The translations under genes and the position numbers were made by a program. The notes under the pieces are model-generated. The model made no database searches. It saw only the letters and a program-made list of their open reading frames with translations, and was not told where the DNA came from. Positions 43,449 through 49,110 of a stretch of 64,000 bases of DNA are shown here, one piece after another. Every line of letters begins with the position of its first letter. The stretch's first letter is position 1. Source of the DNA: Candidatus Dojkabacteria bacterium (GTDB lineage Bacteria; Patescibacteria; Dojkabacteria; SC72); NCBI GenBank assembly GCA_023229785.1, contig JALNYV010000004.1:1-64000 (forward strand). Reading direction: 5' to 3'.

Positions 43449-43563
43449 GCTCCATCTACAAAGGAATAAAAACTTTAGGAGTTTCATAAACTCTGCCAGG
43501 GAATAAATAGTGTCGCTCACTGATAAAAACTGGATATGACGTGCAAGTCGTCAAGGAGCTCCA
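43449..43563 (+). tRNA. tRNA-like element, anticodon CAU, oversized variable region
   Basis: A 115-nt element between tRNA-Trp and tRNA-Pro. Ends GCTCC/GGAGC plus CCA, T arm TGACG/CGTCA with a TGCAAGT loop, anticodon stem GGAGT/ACTCT with loop TTCATAA (CAU). About 40 nt between anticodon and T arms form their own stem CCAG/CTGG enclosing AGTG/CACT. The D region AAAG/CTTT is atypical. It may be a Met or Ile2 tRNA with an expanded variable arm, or a tRNA mimic. Confidence 0.45.
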
Positions 43564-43564
43564 T

Positions 43565-43640
43565 CAGCTTGTCGCTTAGTGGTATAGCACTCGGTTTGGG
43601 GCCGAGAATAATGTTGGTTCGATTCCAACCAGGCTGACCA
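43565..43640 (+). tRNA. tRNA-Pro(UGG)
   Basis: Acceptor CAGCTTG/CAGGCTG, anticodon stem CTCGG/CCGAG with loop TTTGGGG (UGG), T loop TTCGATT, encoded CCA. Confidence 0.93.
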
Positions 43641-43642
43641 AT

Positions 43643-43716
43643 GTCCCTTCGTTCAATGAATAGGACTTATCCCTGCGAAGGATAAAATCGTGGTTTGATT
43701 CCACGAGGGACAACCA
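43643..43716 (+). tRNA. tRNA-Arg(GCG)
   Basis: Acceptor GTCCCT/AGGGAC, anticodon stem TATCC/GGATA with loop CTGCGAA (GCG), T arm CGTGG/CCACG, encoded CCA. Confidence 0.88.
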
Positions 43717-43717
43717 T

Positions 43718-43791
43718 GCGATATTCATATATGGGTATTATCTCAGTTTTCCAAACTGATGAAGTGAGTCCGAGTCTCACATATCGCTCCA
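43718..43791 (+). tRNA. tRNA-Gly(UCC)
   Basis: Acceptor GCGATAT/ATATCGC, anticodon stem TCAGT/ACTGA with loop TTTCCAA (UCC), encoded CCA. Confidence 0.92.
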
Positions 43792-43792
43792 T

Positions 43793-43869
43793 GCAGGTTT
43801 AGACAAGAGGCTTAAGTCGTTGCCCTTTCAAGGCAATATTCATCGGTTCGAATCCGATAACCTGTACCA
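43793..43869 (+). tRNA. tRNA-Glu(UUC)
   Basis: Acceptor GCAGGTT/AACCTGT, anticodon stem TTGCC/GGCAA with loop CTTTCAA (UUC), T loop TTCGAAT, encoded CCA. Confidence 0.92.
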
Positions 43870-43870
43870 A

Positions 43871-43944
43871 GCTCTTGTAATTCAGTGGCAGAATTACCGC
43901 TTGTCACGCGGAGAACACGGGTTCAATTCCCGTCGAGAGCGCCA
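43871..43944 (+). tRNA. tRNA-Asp(GUC)
   Basis: Acceptor GCTCTTG/CGAGAGC, anticodon loop TTGTCAC (GUC), T arm ACGGG/CCCGT, encoded CCA. Confidence 0.93.
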
Positions 43945-43945
43945 T

Positions 43946-44019
43946 AGGCGATTAGCTTAGTGGTAAAGCACTATCCTGATACGATAGCCACCTTAGTTCG
44001 ATTCTAAGACCGCCTACCA
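43946..44019 (+). tRNA. tRNA-Ile(GAU)
   Basis: Acceptor AGGCGAT/ACCGCCT, anticodon stem CTATC/GATAG with loop CTGATAC (GAU), encoded CCA. Confidence 0.92.
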
Positions 44020-44020
44020 T

Positions 44021-44095
44021 AGTCGTATCGTCCAACGGATAGGACGGCAATCTTCTAAATTGCAGATATTGGTTCGATTCCAATTATGACTACCA
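44021..44095 (+). tRNA. tRNA-Arg(UCU)
   Basis: Acceptor AGTCGTA/TATGACT, anticodon stem GCAAT/ATTGC with loop CTTCTAA (UCU), encoded CCA. Confidence 0.93.
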
Positions 44096-44096
44096 T

Positions 44097-44171
44097 AATT
44101 CCATAGTTCAACGGACAGAATAATTCTTTCCTAAAGAATTGATCTCAGTTCGATTCTGAGTGGGATTACCA
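44097..44171 (+). tRNA. tRNA-Arg(CCU)
   Basis: Acceptor AATTCCA/TGGGATT, anticodon stem ATTCT/AGAAT with loop TTCCTAA (CCU), encoded CCA. Matches the AGG codon present in the leader peptide. Confidence 0.92.
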
Positions 44172-44173
44172 AT

Positions 44174-44247
44174 GGGTTTATAGCTCAATGGCAGAGCATT
44201 CGACTCTTAATCGAACAATCTTGGTTCAATTCCAAGTAGACCCACCA
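44174..44247 (+). tRNA. tRNA-Lys(CUU)
   Basis: Acceptor GGGTTTA/TAGACCC, anticodon stem TTCGA/TCGAA with loop CTCTTAA (CUU), encoded CCA. Confidence 0.93.
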
Positions 44248-44250
44248 AAT

Positions 44251-44325
44251 GCTTTCTTCGTCCATGCAGTAGGACAGATCACTCGTAATGATCAAAACCT
44301 TGTGCAAATCAAGGAGTAAGCTCCA
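44251..44325 (+). tRNA. tRNA-Thr(CGU)
   Basis: Acceptor GCTTTCT/AGTAAGC with one mismatch, anticodon stem GATCA/TGATC with loop CTCGTAA (CGU), T arm CCTTG/CAAGG with loop TGCAAAT, encoded CCA. Confidence 0.85.
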
Positions 44326-44329
44326 ATAA

Positions 44330-44403
44330 GCCGATTTAGGTAAGTGGTATACCGATAGTTTTGTAAACTATATTCGAGTGTTCGATTCACTCATTCGGCT
44401 CCA
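44330..44403 (+). tRNA. tRNA-Thr(UGU)
   Basis: Acceptor GCCGATT/ATTCGGC with one mismatch, anticodon stem ATAGT/ACTAT with loop TTTGTAA (UGU), encoded CCA. Confidence 0.9.
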
Positions 44404-44404
44404 T

Positions 44405-44478
44405 GAGTTCATAGTTCAATGGCAGAATCGCTGGCCTTTAACCAGTCAACCTAGGTTCGATTCCTAGTGGACTCACCA
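44405..44478 (+). tRNA. tRNA-Lys(UUU)
   Basis: Acceptor GAGTTCA/TGGACTC, anticodon stem GCTGG/CCAGT with loop CCTTTAA (UUU), encoded CCA. Confidence 0.92.
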
Positions 44479-44490
44479 ATTAATAACCAT

Positions 44491-44565
44491 GGTGTTTATG
44501 ATGTAAGGGTAGCATTCCTCCCTGTGAAGGAGAGTGTGTGAGTTCGAATCTCACTAATCACCCCA
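44491..44565 (+). tRNA. tRNA-His(GUG)
   Basis: Anticodon loop CTGTGAA (GUG). An extra 5' G faces C73, the hallmark of tRNA-His. T arm GTGAG/CTCAC, encoded CCA. Confidence 0.9.
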
Positions 44566-44623
44566 AAATAATTTGTCTAAATGTAAGACTAGTGATTAAA
44601 TTGTAAGTGAAAGGAATATAATC

Positions 44624-44764
44624 ATGCCTAAGCTTAATTACGAAAAAGAACAAGTTATTCAACAAGAAAAAACTAATTTATGGTTAATTGTTAATACAGC
44701 ATTTACGATTTTGACAGGATTGGCAACTGTAGCTCTTGCATTCGCAGATTATTTTAAAAAATAA
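44624..44764 (+). CDS. 46-aa single-span membrane peptide
   Basis: A 46-aa peptide starting after a GAAAGGA site: charged N-terminus with KEKEQ-like residues, then one membrane segment (WLIVNTAFTILTGLATVALAFA) and a short basic end. It is embedded in the tRNA array, ending 1 nt before tRNA-Phe. Size and topology would suit a small holin-like or membrane regulatory peptide, but there is no specific match. The 58 nt before it show no tRNA. Confidence 0.5.
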   Translation: MPKLNYEKEQVIQQEKTNLWLIVNTAFTILTGLATVALAFADYFKK

Positions 44765-44765
44765 A

Positions 44766-44840
44766 GCTCTAGTAGCTCAATGGTAGAGCTGACGTCTGAA
44801 GAGCGTCGAGTAGTTGGTTCGATTCCAACCTGGAGCACCA
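44766..44840 (+). tRNA. tRNA-Phe(GAA)
   Basis: Acceptor GCTCTAG/CTGGAGC, anticodon stem GACGT/GCGTC with loop CTGAAGA (GAA), encoded CCA. Confidence 0.92.
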
Positions 44841-44842
44841 AT

Positions 44843-44928
44843 GGTTAAGTATCCAAGCGGACAAAGGATGCTGTCTGTAAAACAGATGCCCTCGGGCTTC
44901 GTAGGTTCGAATCCTACCTTGACCACCA
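44843..44928 (+). tRNA. tRNA-Tyr(GUA)
   Basis: Acceptor GGTTAAG/CTTGACC, anticodon loop CTGTAAA (GUA), long variable arm as in bacterial tRNA-Tyr, encoded CCA. Confidence 0.93.
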
Positions 44929-44937
44929 ATTAAATAT

Positions 44938-45011
44938 TGTGGAGTAGTGTAATGGCAACACAGAGGTTTCATAAGCCTCATATCAGGGTTCGAATCCCTG
45001 CTCCGCAACCA
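44938..45011 (+). tRNA. tRNA-Met(CAU)
   Basis: Acceptor TGTGGAG/CTCCGCA fully paired, anticodon stem GAGGT/GCCTC with loop TTCATAA (CAU), encoded CCA. The paired first position argues for an elongator, not an initiator; an Ile2 role cannot be excluded. Confidence 0.88.
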
Positions 45012-45012
45012 T

Positions 45013-45098
45013 AGCCTCGTGGTGTAACAGAAGCCACGCTGGTCTTAGAAACCAGTGTCCGTGAGGACGTGAGAGTGCAATTCTCTCCGAGGCTACCA
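45013..45098 (+). tRNA. tRNA-Leu(UAG)
   Basis: Acceptor AGCCTCG/CGAGGCT, anticodon stem CTGGT/ACCAG with loop CTTAGAA (UAG), long variable arm, encoded CCA. Confidence 0.93.
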
Positions 45099-45112
45099 AT
45101 TAAATTATATAT

Positions 45113-45520
45113 ATGAGTTTAAAAATAATAAAATCCTTCCCCCCAAACATTGAAGCAATCCGCAAGAAGTTTAATATTCTTGGGCGTAATATTGTGTTCA
45201 CCTATGGAGATATTTTATATATTCCATCGGGAAATACAGAGATTCCCGATCATTTAATGGTTCATGAAGAAACACACCAGAGACAACAGAAGGAGTTTAA
45301 TGGTGGTGTAGAAAAATGGTGGGAAGTTTATTTAGAAGCTCCTTGGTTTAGATTAGAGCAAGAAGTTGAAGCATATAGAAATCAATGGAAGTTTATAGAA
45401 GATAATTTGAATAGGACGGAACGACGTAGGTTGTATGCGATTATTGTTAAAGATTTAAGTGGTCCGATTTATGGGAATATGGTTTCTAAAGATGAAGCAG
45501 AAAGATTAATAACATCATAG
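45113..45520 (+). CDS. zincin-like metalloprotease-fold protein
   Basis: A 135-aa protein with HEETHQRQQ (HExxH) near residues 51-55, followed by EAPWFRLEQEVEAYRNQW, where a downstream Glu could be the third zinc ligand. This layout resembles small zincin domains found in phages and CPR genomes. Its role inside a tRNA array is unknown. The stop codon TAG (45518-45520) overlaps the first two bases of tRNA-Leu(CAA), so coding and tRNA sequences are fused at the junction. Confidence 0.6.
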   Translation: MSLKIIKSFPPNIEAIRKKFNILGRNIVFTYGDILYIPSGNTEIPDHLMVHEETHQRQQKEFNGGVEKWWEVYLEAPWFRLEQEVEAYRNQWKFIEDNLNRTERRRLYAIIVKDLSGPIYGNMVSKDEAERLITS

Positions 45521-45605
45521 TCAAGTGGTGGAACGGTATACACAATGATTTCAAAAATCATCGTCACTTGCTGACATGCGGGTCCGATTCCCGCCTTGAC
45601 TACCA
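45519..45605 (+). tRNA. tRNA-Leu(CAA)
   Basis: Acceptor AGTCAAG/CTTGACT, anticodon stem ATGAT/ATCAT with loop TTCAAAA (CAA), long variable arm, encoded CCA. Its 5' end overlaps the preceding stop codon. Confidence 0.92.
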
Positions 45606-45609
45606 ATTT

Positions 45610-45693
45610 GCCTCTGTGGTGAAATAGCAGACACGCTCCCCTTAAGAGGGAGTGGAGAAATCCGTGCAAGTGCAATTCTTGCCAGAGGTACCA
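45610..45693 (+). tRNA. tRNA-Leu(UAA)
   Basis: Acceptor GCCTCTG/CAGAGGT, anticodon stem CTCCC/GGGAG with loop CTTAAGA (UAA), long variable arm, encoded CCA. Confidence 0.92.
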
Positions 45694-45698
45694 ATTAA

Positions 45699-45772
45699 TG
45701 GCTTGTCGTATAATGGTAGTACGTGAGTTTTTGGCACTCACTATGGGGGTTCGAGTCCCTCCGAGCCAGCCA
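45699..45772 (+). tRNA. tRNA-Gln(UUG)
   Basis: Acceptor TGGCTTG/CGAGCCA, anticodon stem TGAGT/ACTCA with loop TTTTGGC (UUG), encoded CCA. Confidence 0.92.
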
Positions 45773-45773
45773 A

Positions 45774-45847
45774 TGCCTTGTGGTGTAATGGTAGCACCCC
45801 ATCCTCTGAAGATGGTGATTGTGGTTCGAGTCCACACGTGGCAACCA
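45774..45847 (+). tRNA. tRNA-Gln(CUG)
   Basis: Acceptor TGCCTTG/CGTGGCA with one mismatch, anticodon stem CCATC/GATGG with loop CTCTGAA (CUG), encoded CCA. Confidence 0.9.
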
Positions 45848-45849
45848 AT

Positions 45850-45923
45850 GCGGTTATCGTATATTGGCAGTACGACAGCTTGCCAAGTTGTAAGAGCGAG
45901 TCCGATTCTCGCTAACCGCTCCA
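45850..45923 (+). tRNA. tRNA-Gly(GCC)
   Basis: Acceptor GCGGTTA/TAACCGC, anticodon stem ACAGC/GTTGT with loop TTGCCAA (GCC), encoded CCA. Confidence 0.93.
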
Positions 45924-45927
45924 AAAT

Positions 45928-46001
45928 GCTATGTTGGCCGAATAGATAGGCAGAGGCTTGCAAACCCTCTTACAGTGGCGCAATTCCACTACATAGCTCC
46001 A
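45928..46001 (+). tRNA. tRNA-Cys(GCA)
   Basis: Acceptor GCTATGT/ACATAGC, anticodon loop TTGCAAA (GCA), T arm AGTGG/CCACT with loop CGCAATT, encoded CCA. Confidence 0.9.
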
Positions 46002-46004
46002 ATT

Positions 46005-46078
46005 ACGCGTGTCTTCCAAAGGTAGGAAACTCGGTTGTTACCCGAGGAATGAGTGTTCGAATCACTCCGTGCGTGCCA
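46005..46078 (+). tRNA. tRNA-Asn(GUU)
   Basis: Acceptor ACGCGTG/CGTGCGT, anticodon stem CTCGG/CCGAG with loop TTGTTAC (GUU), encoded CCA. Confidence 0.92.
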
Positions 46079-46079
46079 T

Positions 46080-46153
46080 CGTTTTATCGTCTAGTAGAAG
46101 GATAGTTGCTTCTCAAGCAATAGACCTGGGTGCAATTCCCAGTAAAACGACCA
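46080..46153 (+). tRNA. tRNA-Glu(CUC)
   Basis: Acceptor CGTTTTA/TAAAACG, anticodon stem GTTGC/GCAAT with loop TTCTCAA (CUC), encoded CCA. Last gene of the array. Confidence 0.92.
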
Positions 46154-46170
46154 ATAAAAGTTATCCACAA

Positions 46171-46200
46171 GCCCCTACTTGACAAGTTTCAAGTAGGGGC
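46171..46200 (+). terminator. hairpin ending tRNA array, overlapping next promoter
   Basis: GCCCCTACTTG and CAAGTAGGGGC form a perfect 11-bp stem with an 8-nt loop, 17 nt after the last tRNA. There is no long U-run (TTATAAT follows). The stem contains the -35 of the next promoter. Confidence 0.55.
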
Positions 46201-46207
46201 TTATAAT
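46179..46207 (+). promoter_or_regulatory. consensus promoter, predicted leaderless start
   Basis: TTGACA (46179-46184), 17 bp, TATAAT (46202-46207). The palindrome ACTTGACAAGT spans 46177-46187. The expected +1 at 46214 is the A of the next ATG. Confidence 0.9.
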
Positions 46208-46213
46208 ATATAC

Positions 46214-46627
46214 ATGAAATTACAAACTGGATATCATTATACAAGTCTTGAAAATTGGAGGAAAATTCAAAAAGAAGGGTTGGTTTGTTACCCTATCAAT
46301 AAAGAAGAGTTAGCTATACATGGGTTAGTGAATATACAAGGTATTTGGATTTGGACTAAACCCGCAAACGAAATATCACATATGGGAAATTTGCTTTGGC
46401 AACTTGGTACAAAAGGAACAAGTCATCTAGTTCATTTAAAGATTAAATACGATCTTACTAAGATATTATTCACTAAAGATGGTCGTAGGGTAAACTTATA
46501 TCATAAGGGTAGTATAGGAAATTTTAAATATCATATGGGAGACCAAGCAATCATTTATAAGGAAAATATTCCACCTAAACAAATTAAGTTAATTAAAGAG
46601 TTTAAATTAGAAAAATTATTAATATGA
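46214..46627 (+). CDS. ADP-ribosyltransferase-like fold protein candidate
   Basis: A 137-aa protein read from the ATG that coincides with the predicted transcription start. YHYTSLENWRKIQKEGLVCYP resembles the N-terminal H-x-T/S...I-x-x-x-GL signature of ART-fold enzymes (DarT, KptA and DUF4433-type relatives), where the His binds NAD. The following IWIWTKP and KYHMGDQAIIYKENI fit strands of that fold. It is translationally coupled (ATGA) to an RNA ligase, so an RNA-end processing role such as 2'-phosphate removal, or a toxin-like role, is possible. Family assignment is tentative. Confidence 0.45.
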   Translation: MKLQTGYHYTSLENWRKIQKEGLVCYPINKEELAIHGLVNIQGIWIWTKPANEISHMGNLLWQLGTKGTSHLVHLKIKYDLTKILFTKDGRRVNLYHKGSIGNFKYHMGDQAIIYKENIPPKQIKLIKEFKLEKLLI

Positions 46628-47271
46628 AATTTCCTCGCATACCACATTTAATTGATAGCCCTGGCAAATCCCCCAATGATTTAGTTTCTCCAGGTTGGTT
46701 ATTATATTTACCACACCAAAGGGACGTGGTGGTAACTGAAAAAATGGATGGTGAATGTACGGGAATGACTCGTGAGAAAATTCACGCTAGAAGTGAGGAT
46801 TCAAAAGATCATCCTTCAAGGCATTGGGTTAAAAACCTTCATGCTCAAATTAAAAATTATATTCCTCGTGGCGTTGAGATCTTTGGTGAAAATTTATACG
46901 CCAAGCATTCAATCTATTATAGTGATCTTCCGTCATACTTTTTAGTTTTTGCGGTTACCATCGTGGGTGTCGGTAATTTTTTAGAATGGGAAAAAGTTGA
47001 AAAATTTTGTAACGAAGTGGGATTACATACTGTTCCTGTTTTATACAAAGGAAATGACTGGAAAAATCAAAAGTTATTTACGGGAATTTCAAAGTATGGA
47101 GGCGAACAGGAAGGATATGTTATTCGTAATGCTTACCAGTTTGGATACGACCAACATGCTGTTAATTCAAATTATGCTAAATGGGTTCGTTTGAATCATA
47201 TTCAAACAGATGAGCATTGGCTAGAAAAACCAATTATTAAGAATAAATTAGAAAAATTATTAAAGAAGTAA
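46624..47271 (+). CDS. RNA ligase (Rnl2-like nucleotidyltransferase)
   Basis: A 215-aa ATP-dependent ligase core. Motif I TEKMDGEC with the AMP-accepting Lys, motif Ia-like HARSEDSKDHPSRHW, motif III IFGENLYAKHSI, motif IV EGYVIRN and motif V AKWVR are all visible. The absence of a large C-terminal domain fits small phage RNA ligases that seal nicks or repair tRNAs cut by host anticodon nucleases. The position next to the tRNA array supports tRNA repair. It shares an operon with the ART-like gene. Confidence 0.88.
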   Translation: MKFPRIPHLIDSPGKSPNDLVSPGWLLYLPHQRDVVVTEKMDGECTGMTREKIHARSEDSKDHPSRHWVKNLHAQIKNYIPRGVEIFGENLYAKHSIYYSDLPSYFLVFAVTIVGVGNFLEWEKVEKFCNEVGLHTVPVLYKGNDWKNQKLFTGISKYGGEQEGYVIRNAYQFGYDQHAVNSNYAKWVRLNHIQTDEHWLEKPIIKNKLEKLLKK

Positions 47272-47275
47272 TAAT

Positions 47276-47455
47276 ATGGAATTAATTGGAGTACATAAAG
47301 CAAAATATATTCAATCTGATGCCTTCAATATTAAAGTTGAAAAGCCTGATGGACAAATATTCTTTATTCCTATTGAAGACATGAGGAAAATCCTAAGAAA
47401 AATATATTTACTTTCAGAGCAATCTGATATTGAAAAGGAGTTAAAAAAACTATGA
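47276..47455 (+). CDS. 59-aa hypothetical protein
   Basis: A 59-aa protein from ATG 47276: IGVHKAKYIQSDAFNIKVEK, then IFFIPIEDMRKILRK and an acidic/lysine helix. No family recognised. Its stop overlaps the next ATG (ATGA), so it belongs to the RNA ligase operon. Confidence 0.5.
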   Translation: MELIGVHKAKYIQSDAFNIKVEKPDGQIFFIPIEDMRKILRKIYLLSEQSDIEKELKKL

Positions 47456-47628
47456 ACAAGGATATGTATTGTTCTCAATGTAAACTTTATCCAGATGGAA
47501 TTATTGAAATAAGAACGCAGGAAGTTAATCTTATTTGGATGGGTGATGGATACGAGGAACAACCAACTGGTGATTCGTTTTATGTCTGCGGACGATGTAG
47601 ATATAAATTAGAAGATAAACCTCAATAA
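47452..47628 (+). CDS. 58-aa zinc-ribbon protein
   Basis: A 58-aa protein with CSQCKLYPDG and CGRCRYKL, two CxxC knuckles about 40 residues apart, typical of a zinc ribbon. Coupled by ATGA to the preceding gene. Function unknown. Confidence 0.55.
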   Translation: MNKDMYCSQCKLYPDGIIEIRTQEVNLIWMGDGYEEQPTGDSFYVCGRCRYKLEDKPQ

Positions 47629-47665
47629 AATTAACAATGTTTGGAGGCTAAGAATTAAATAATAT

Positions 47666-47836
47666 ATGCGTGATCCAAAGCGAATTCCTAAAATTATCAA
47701 ACGATTAGAAAAGATTTGGAAGAAACTCCCAGACCTTAGGATAGGACAGTTGATTGAAAATGTTTTCAGGGGAAATGGGTATTATTATGAAGATGATGAG
47801 TATATTCAAATTTTAGAAGATTTTTACAAACATTAA
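47666..47836 (+). CDS. DUF1040-like small protein
   Basis: A 56-aa protein: MRDPKRIPKIIKRLEKIWKK, then PDLRIGQLIENVF. This wording matches a widespread family of tiny phage and bacterial proteins (DUF1040-like, RDPxRI...W...PDxRxGQLI) of unknown function. Preceded by a TTGGAGG-like site 19 nt upstream. Confidence 0.6.
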   Translation: MRDPKRIPKIIKRLEKIWKKLPDLRIGQLIENVFRGNGYYYEDDEYIQILEDFYKH

Positions 47837-47849
47837 TAGAAAGGTAGTT

Positions 47850-48212
47850 ATGAATAATAAACAATATTTAATTGATTTTTTTGAGAAGCAGTGGCCTGAA
47901 TTGGAAAAGGCTGCCCGTGCTGTTTGGGGTGATCATAAAAAGACAGGGTTCTTTACGGGTACTATTAGTTGTCCTAAAGATGGTTTACTTGCTAGCGAGC
48001 GTGCTACCAAAAAAGAAGATTGGGAGAAGGCTACTGATCAAGCTAAGTTTTGTAAGGTTTGTGGGTCTCCATTAAAAGTAGAATTGTCAGAAGAAATTGT
48101 TTATGAGTACGAGTGGAGAGAATTTTTACTGGAAATGCTATTAGACGAAAAGAAAGATGGAATTTTTAAGATCCGATTAGATGAATTAAAAGGAATTAAG
48201 CCAAAGAAATGA
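47850..48212 (+). CDS. hypothetical zinc-binding protein
   Basis: A 120-aa protein with ISCPKDG and FCKVCGSPLKVEL, together a possible zinc ribbon, followed by an acidic helical C-terminus. An AGAAAGGTAG site precedes the ATG. It overlaps the lipoprotein start by 4 nt. No family recognised. Confidence 0.55.
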   Translation: MNNKQYLIDFFEKQWPELEKAARAVWGDHKKTGFFTGTISCPKDGLLASERATKKEDWEKATDQAKFCKVCGSPLKVELSEEIVYEYEWREFLLEMLLDEKKDGIFKIRLDELKGIKPKK

Positions 48213-49093
48213 AGAAACTTTTACTTTTAATCATTGCGGTTGTTTTGATAGCTGCTTCTTGTAATAAGACAGTTACTATTAATGACGATCCAAAACTTTC
48301 TATTCCAGTTCAAATTCCATCCGTGGAAGTTGTTCCAAAAGATAATTCAACTTCTTCTACTGAAGGGAAGATTTCTGCTAATAATTTAGTTTTACCTAAA
48401 ACTGATACTGAACGAGATTTTGAAATCGATCAAGGTAAAATAAAAGACGTAGAACAAGATGTAAAACTGGAAGATTTGGATAATCGAACGACAAATTTAG
48501 AAAATACGGTTAACAATCAGCTTCCTCTAAAAGAAGATACTTACCGCACTCCCGTTCCTGTTCCCGCTCCCGCTCCTAAACCAGAACCAATTCAATTAGC
48601 AACAGTTAATTTTGGGATTACAACGCTTCCTTTAGCTGCTGATGTGTTTATGGAAACGGAAGGAGATATAATTAAAACAATCGCCGTTCCTAAAACTAAT
48701 GTCCTTATGTGGAAAAATACGATAACAGTTGGGATTAGAAGTGTTGAGTTAAGGGGGACTTTGAAATTTAGGATGGTTGGTTCGTTCGAGAGTAAAGGGC
48801 TGACTAACTTTCATTTGTTTATTAATGGGAATGAGGTAAGTACAACTAATACTATTAACCCTGATGGTTATATCAATTTCAAATTTTCTCCCGTTACTTT
48901 AGAAGCTGGTAACAGTATTATTCAAATGGTCGGAGATATTGTGGGAGGAGAAATTAATCGTAATTTTAGTTGGATGTTACGAAATAACATGGATGATATT
49001 GAGTTTGTGGATACTAAATACGATCAAAAAATTTGGGCAAGCTGGACAGGGTCTCCTATGTCAGGTGTACAAACATTAAAGTTTATAAATTAA
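48209..49093 (+). CDS. lipoprotein with C-terminal beta-domain
   Basis: A 294-aa protein. The signal sequence LLLLIIAVVLIAASC ends in a lipobox with lipidation at Cys18. A charged stalk (DVEQDVKLEDL-like, probably coiled coil), a PVPVPAPAPKPEP linker and a C-terminal beta-sandwich-like domain (TVGIRSVELRGTLKFRMVG, NFHLFINGNEVS, SPVTLEAGNSIIQMVGDIVGG) follow. This domain style is frequent in CPR/Patescibacteria surface proteins, a hint about the host. It would be displayed on the infected cell and could block superinfection. Confidence 0.7.
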   Translation: MKKLLLLIIAVVLIAASCNKTVTINDDPKLSIPVQIPSVEVVPKDNSTSSTEGKISANNLVLPKTDTERDFEIDQGKIKDVEQDVKLEDLDNRTTNLENTVNNQLPLKEDTYRTPVPVPAPAPKPEPIQLATVNFGITTLPLAADVFMETEGDIIKTIAVPKTNVLMWKNTITVGIRSVELRGTLKFRMVGSFESKGLTNFHLFINGNEVSTTNTINPDGYINFKFSPVTLEAGNSIIQMVGDIVGGEINRNFSWMLRNNMDDIEFVDTKYDQKIWASWTGSPMSGVQTLKFIN

Positions 49094-49110
49094 TTAATAA
49101 TATAAATTAT

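Noticed and set aside
42840..46160. CRISPR array or tandem repeat suspicion from regular 75-nt units
   Set aside because: The units are different tRNAs with encoded CCA and spacers of a few nt; there are no identical repeats.
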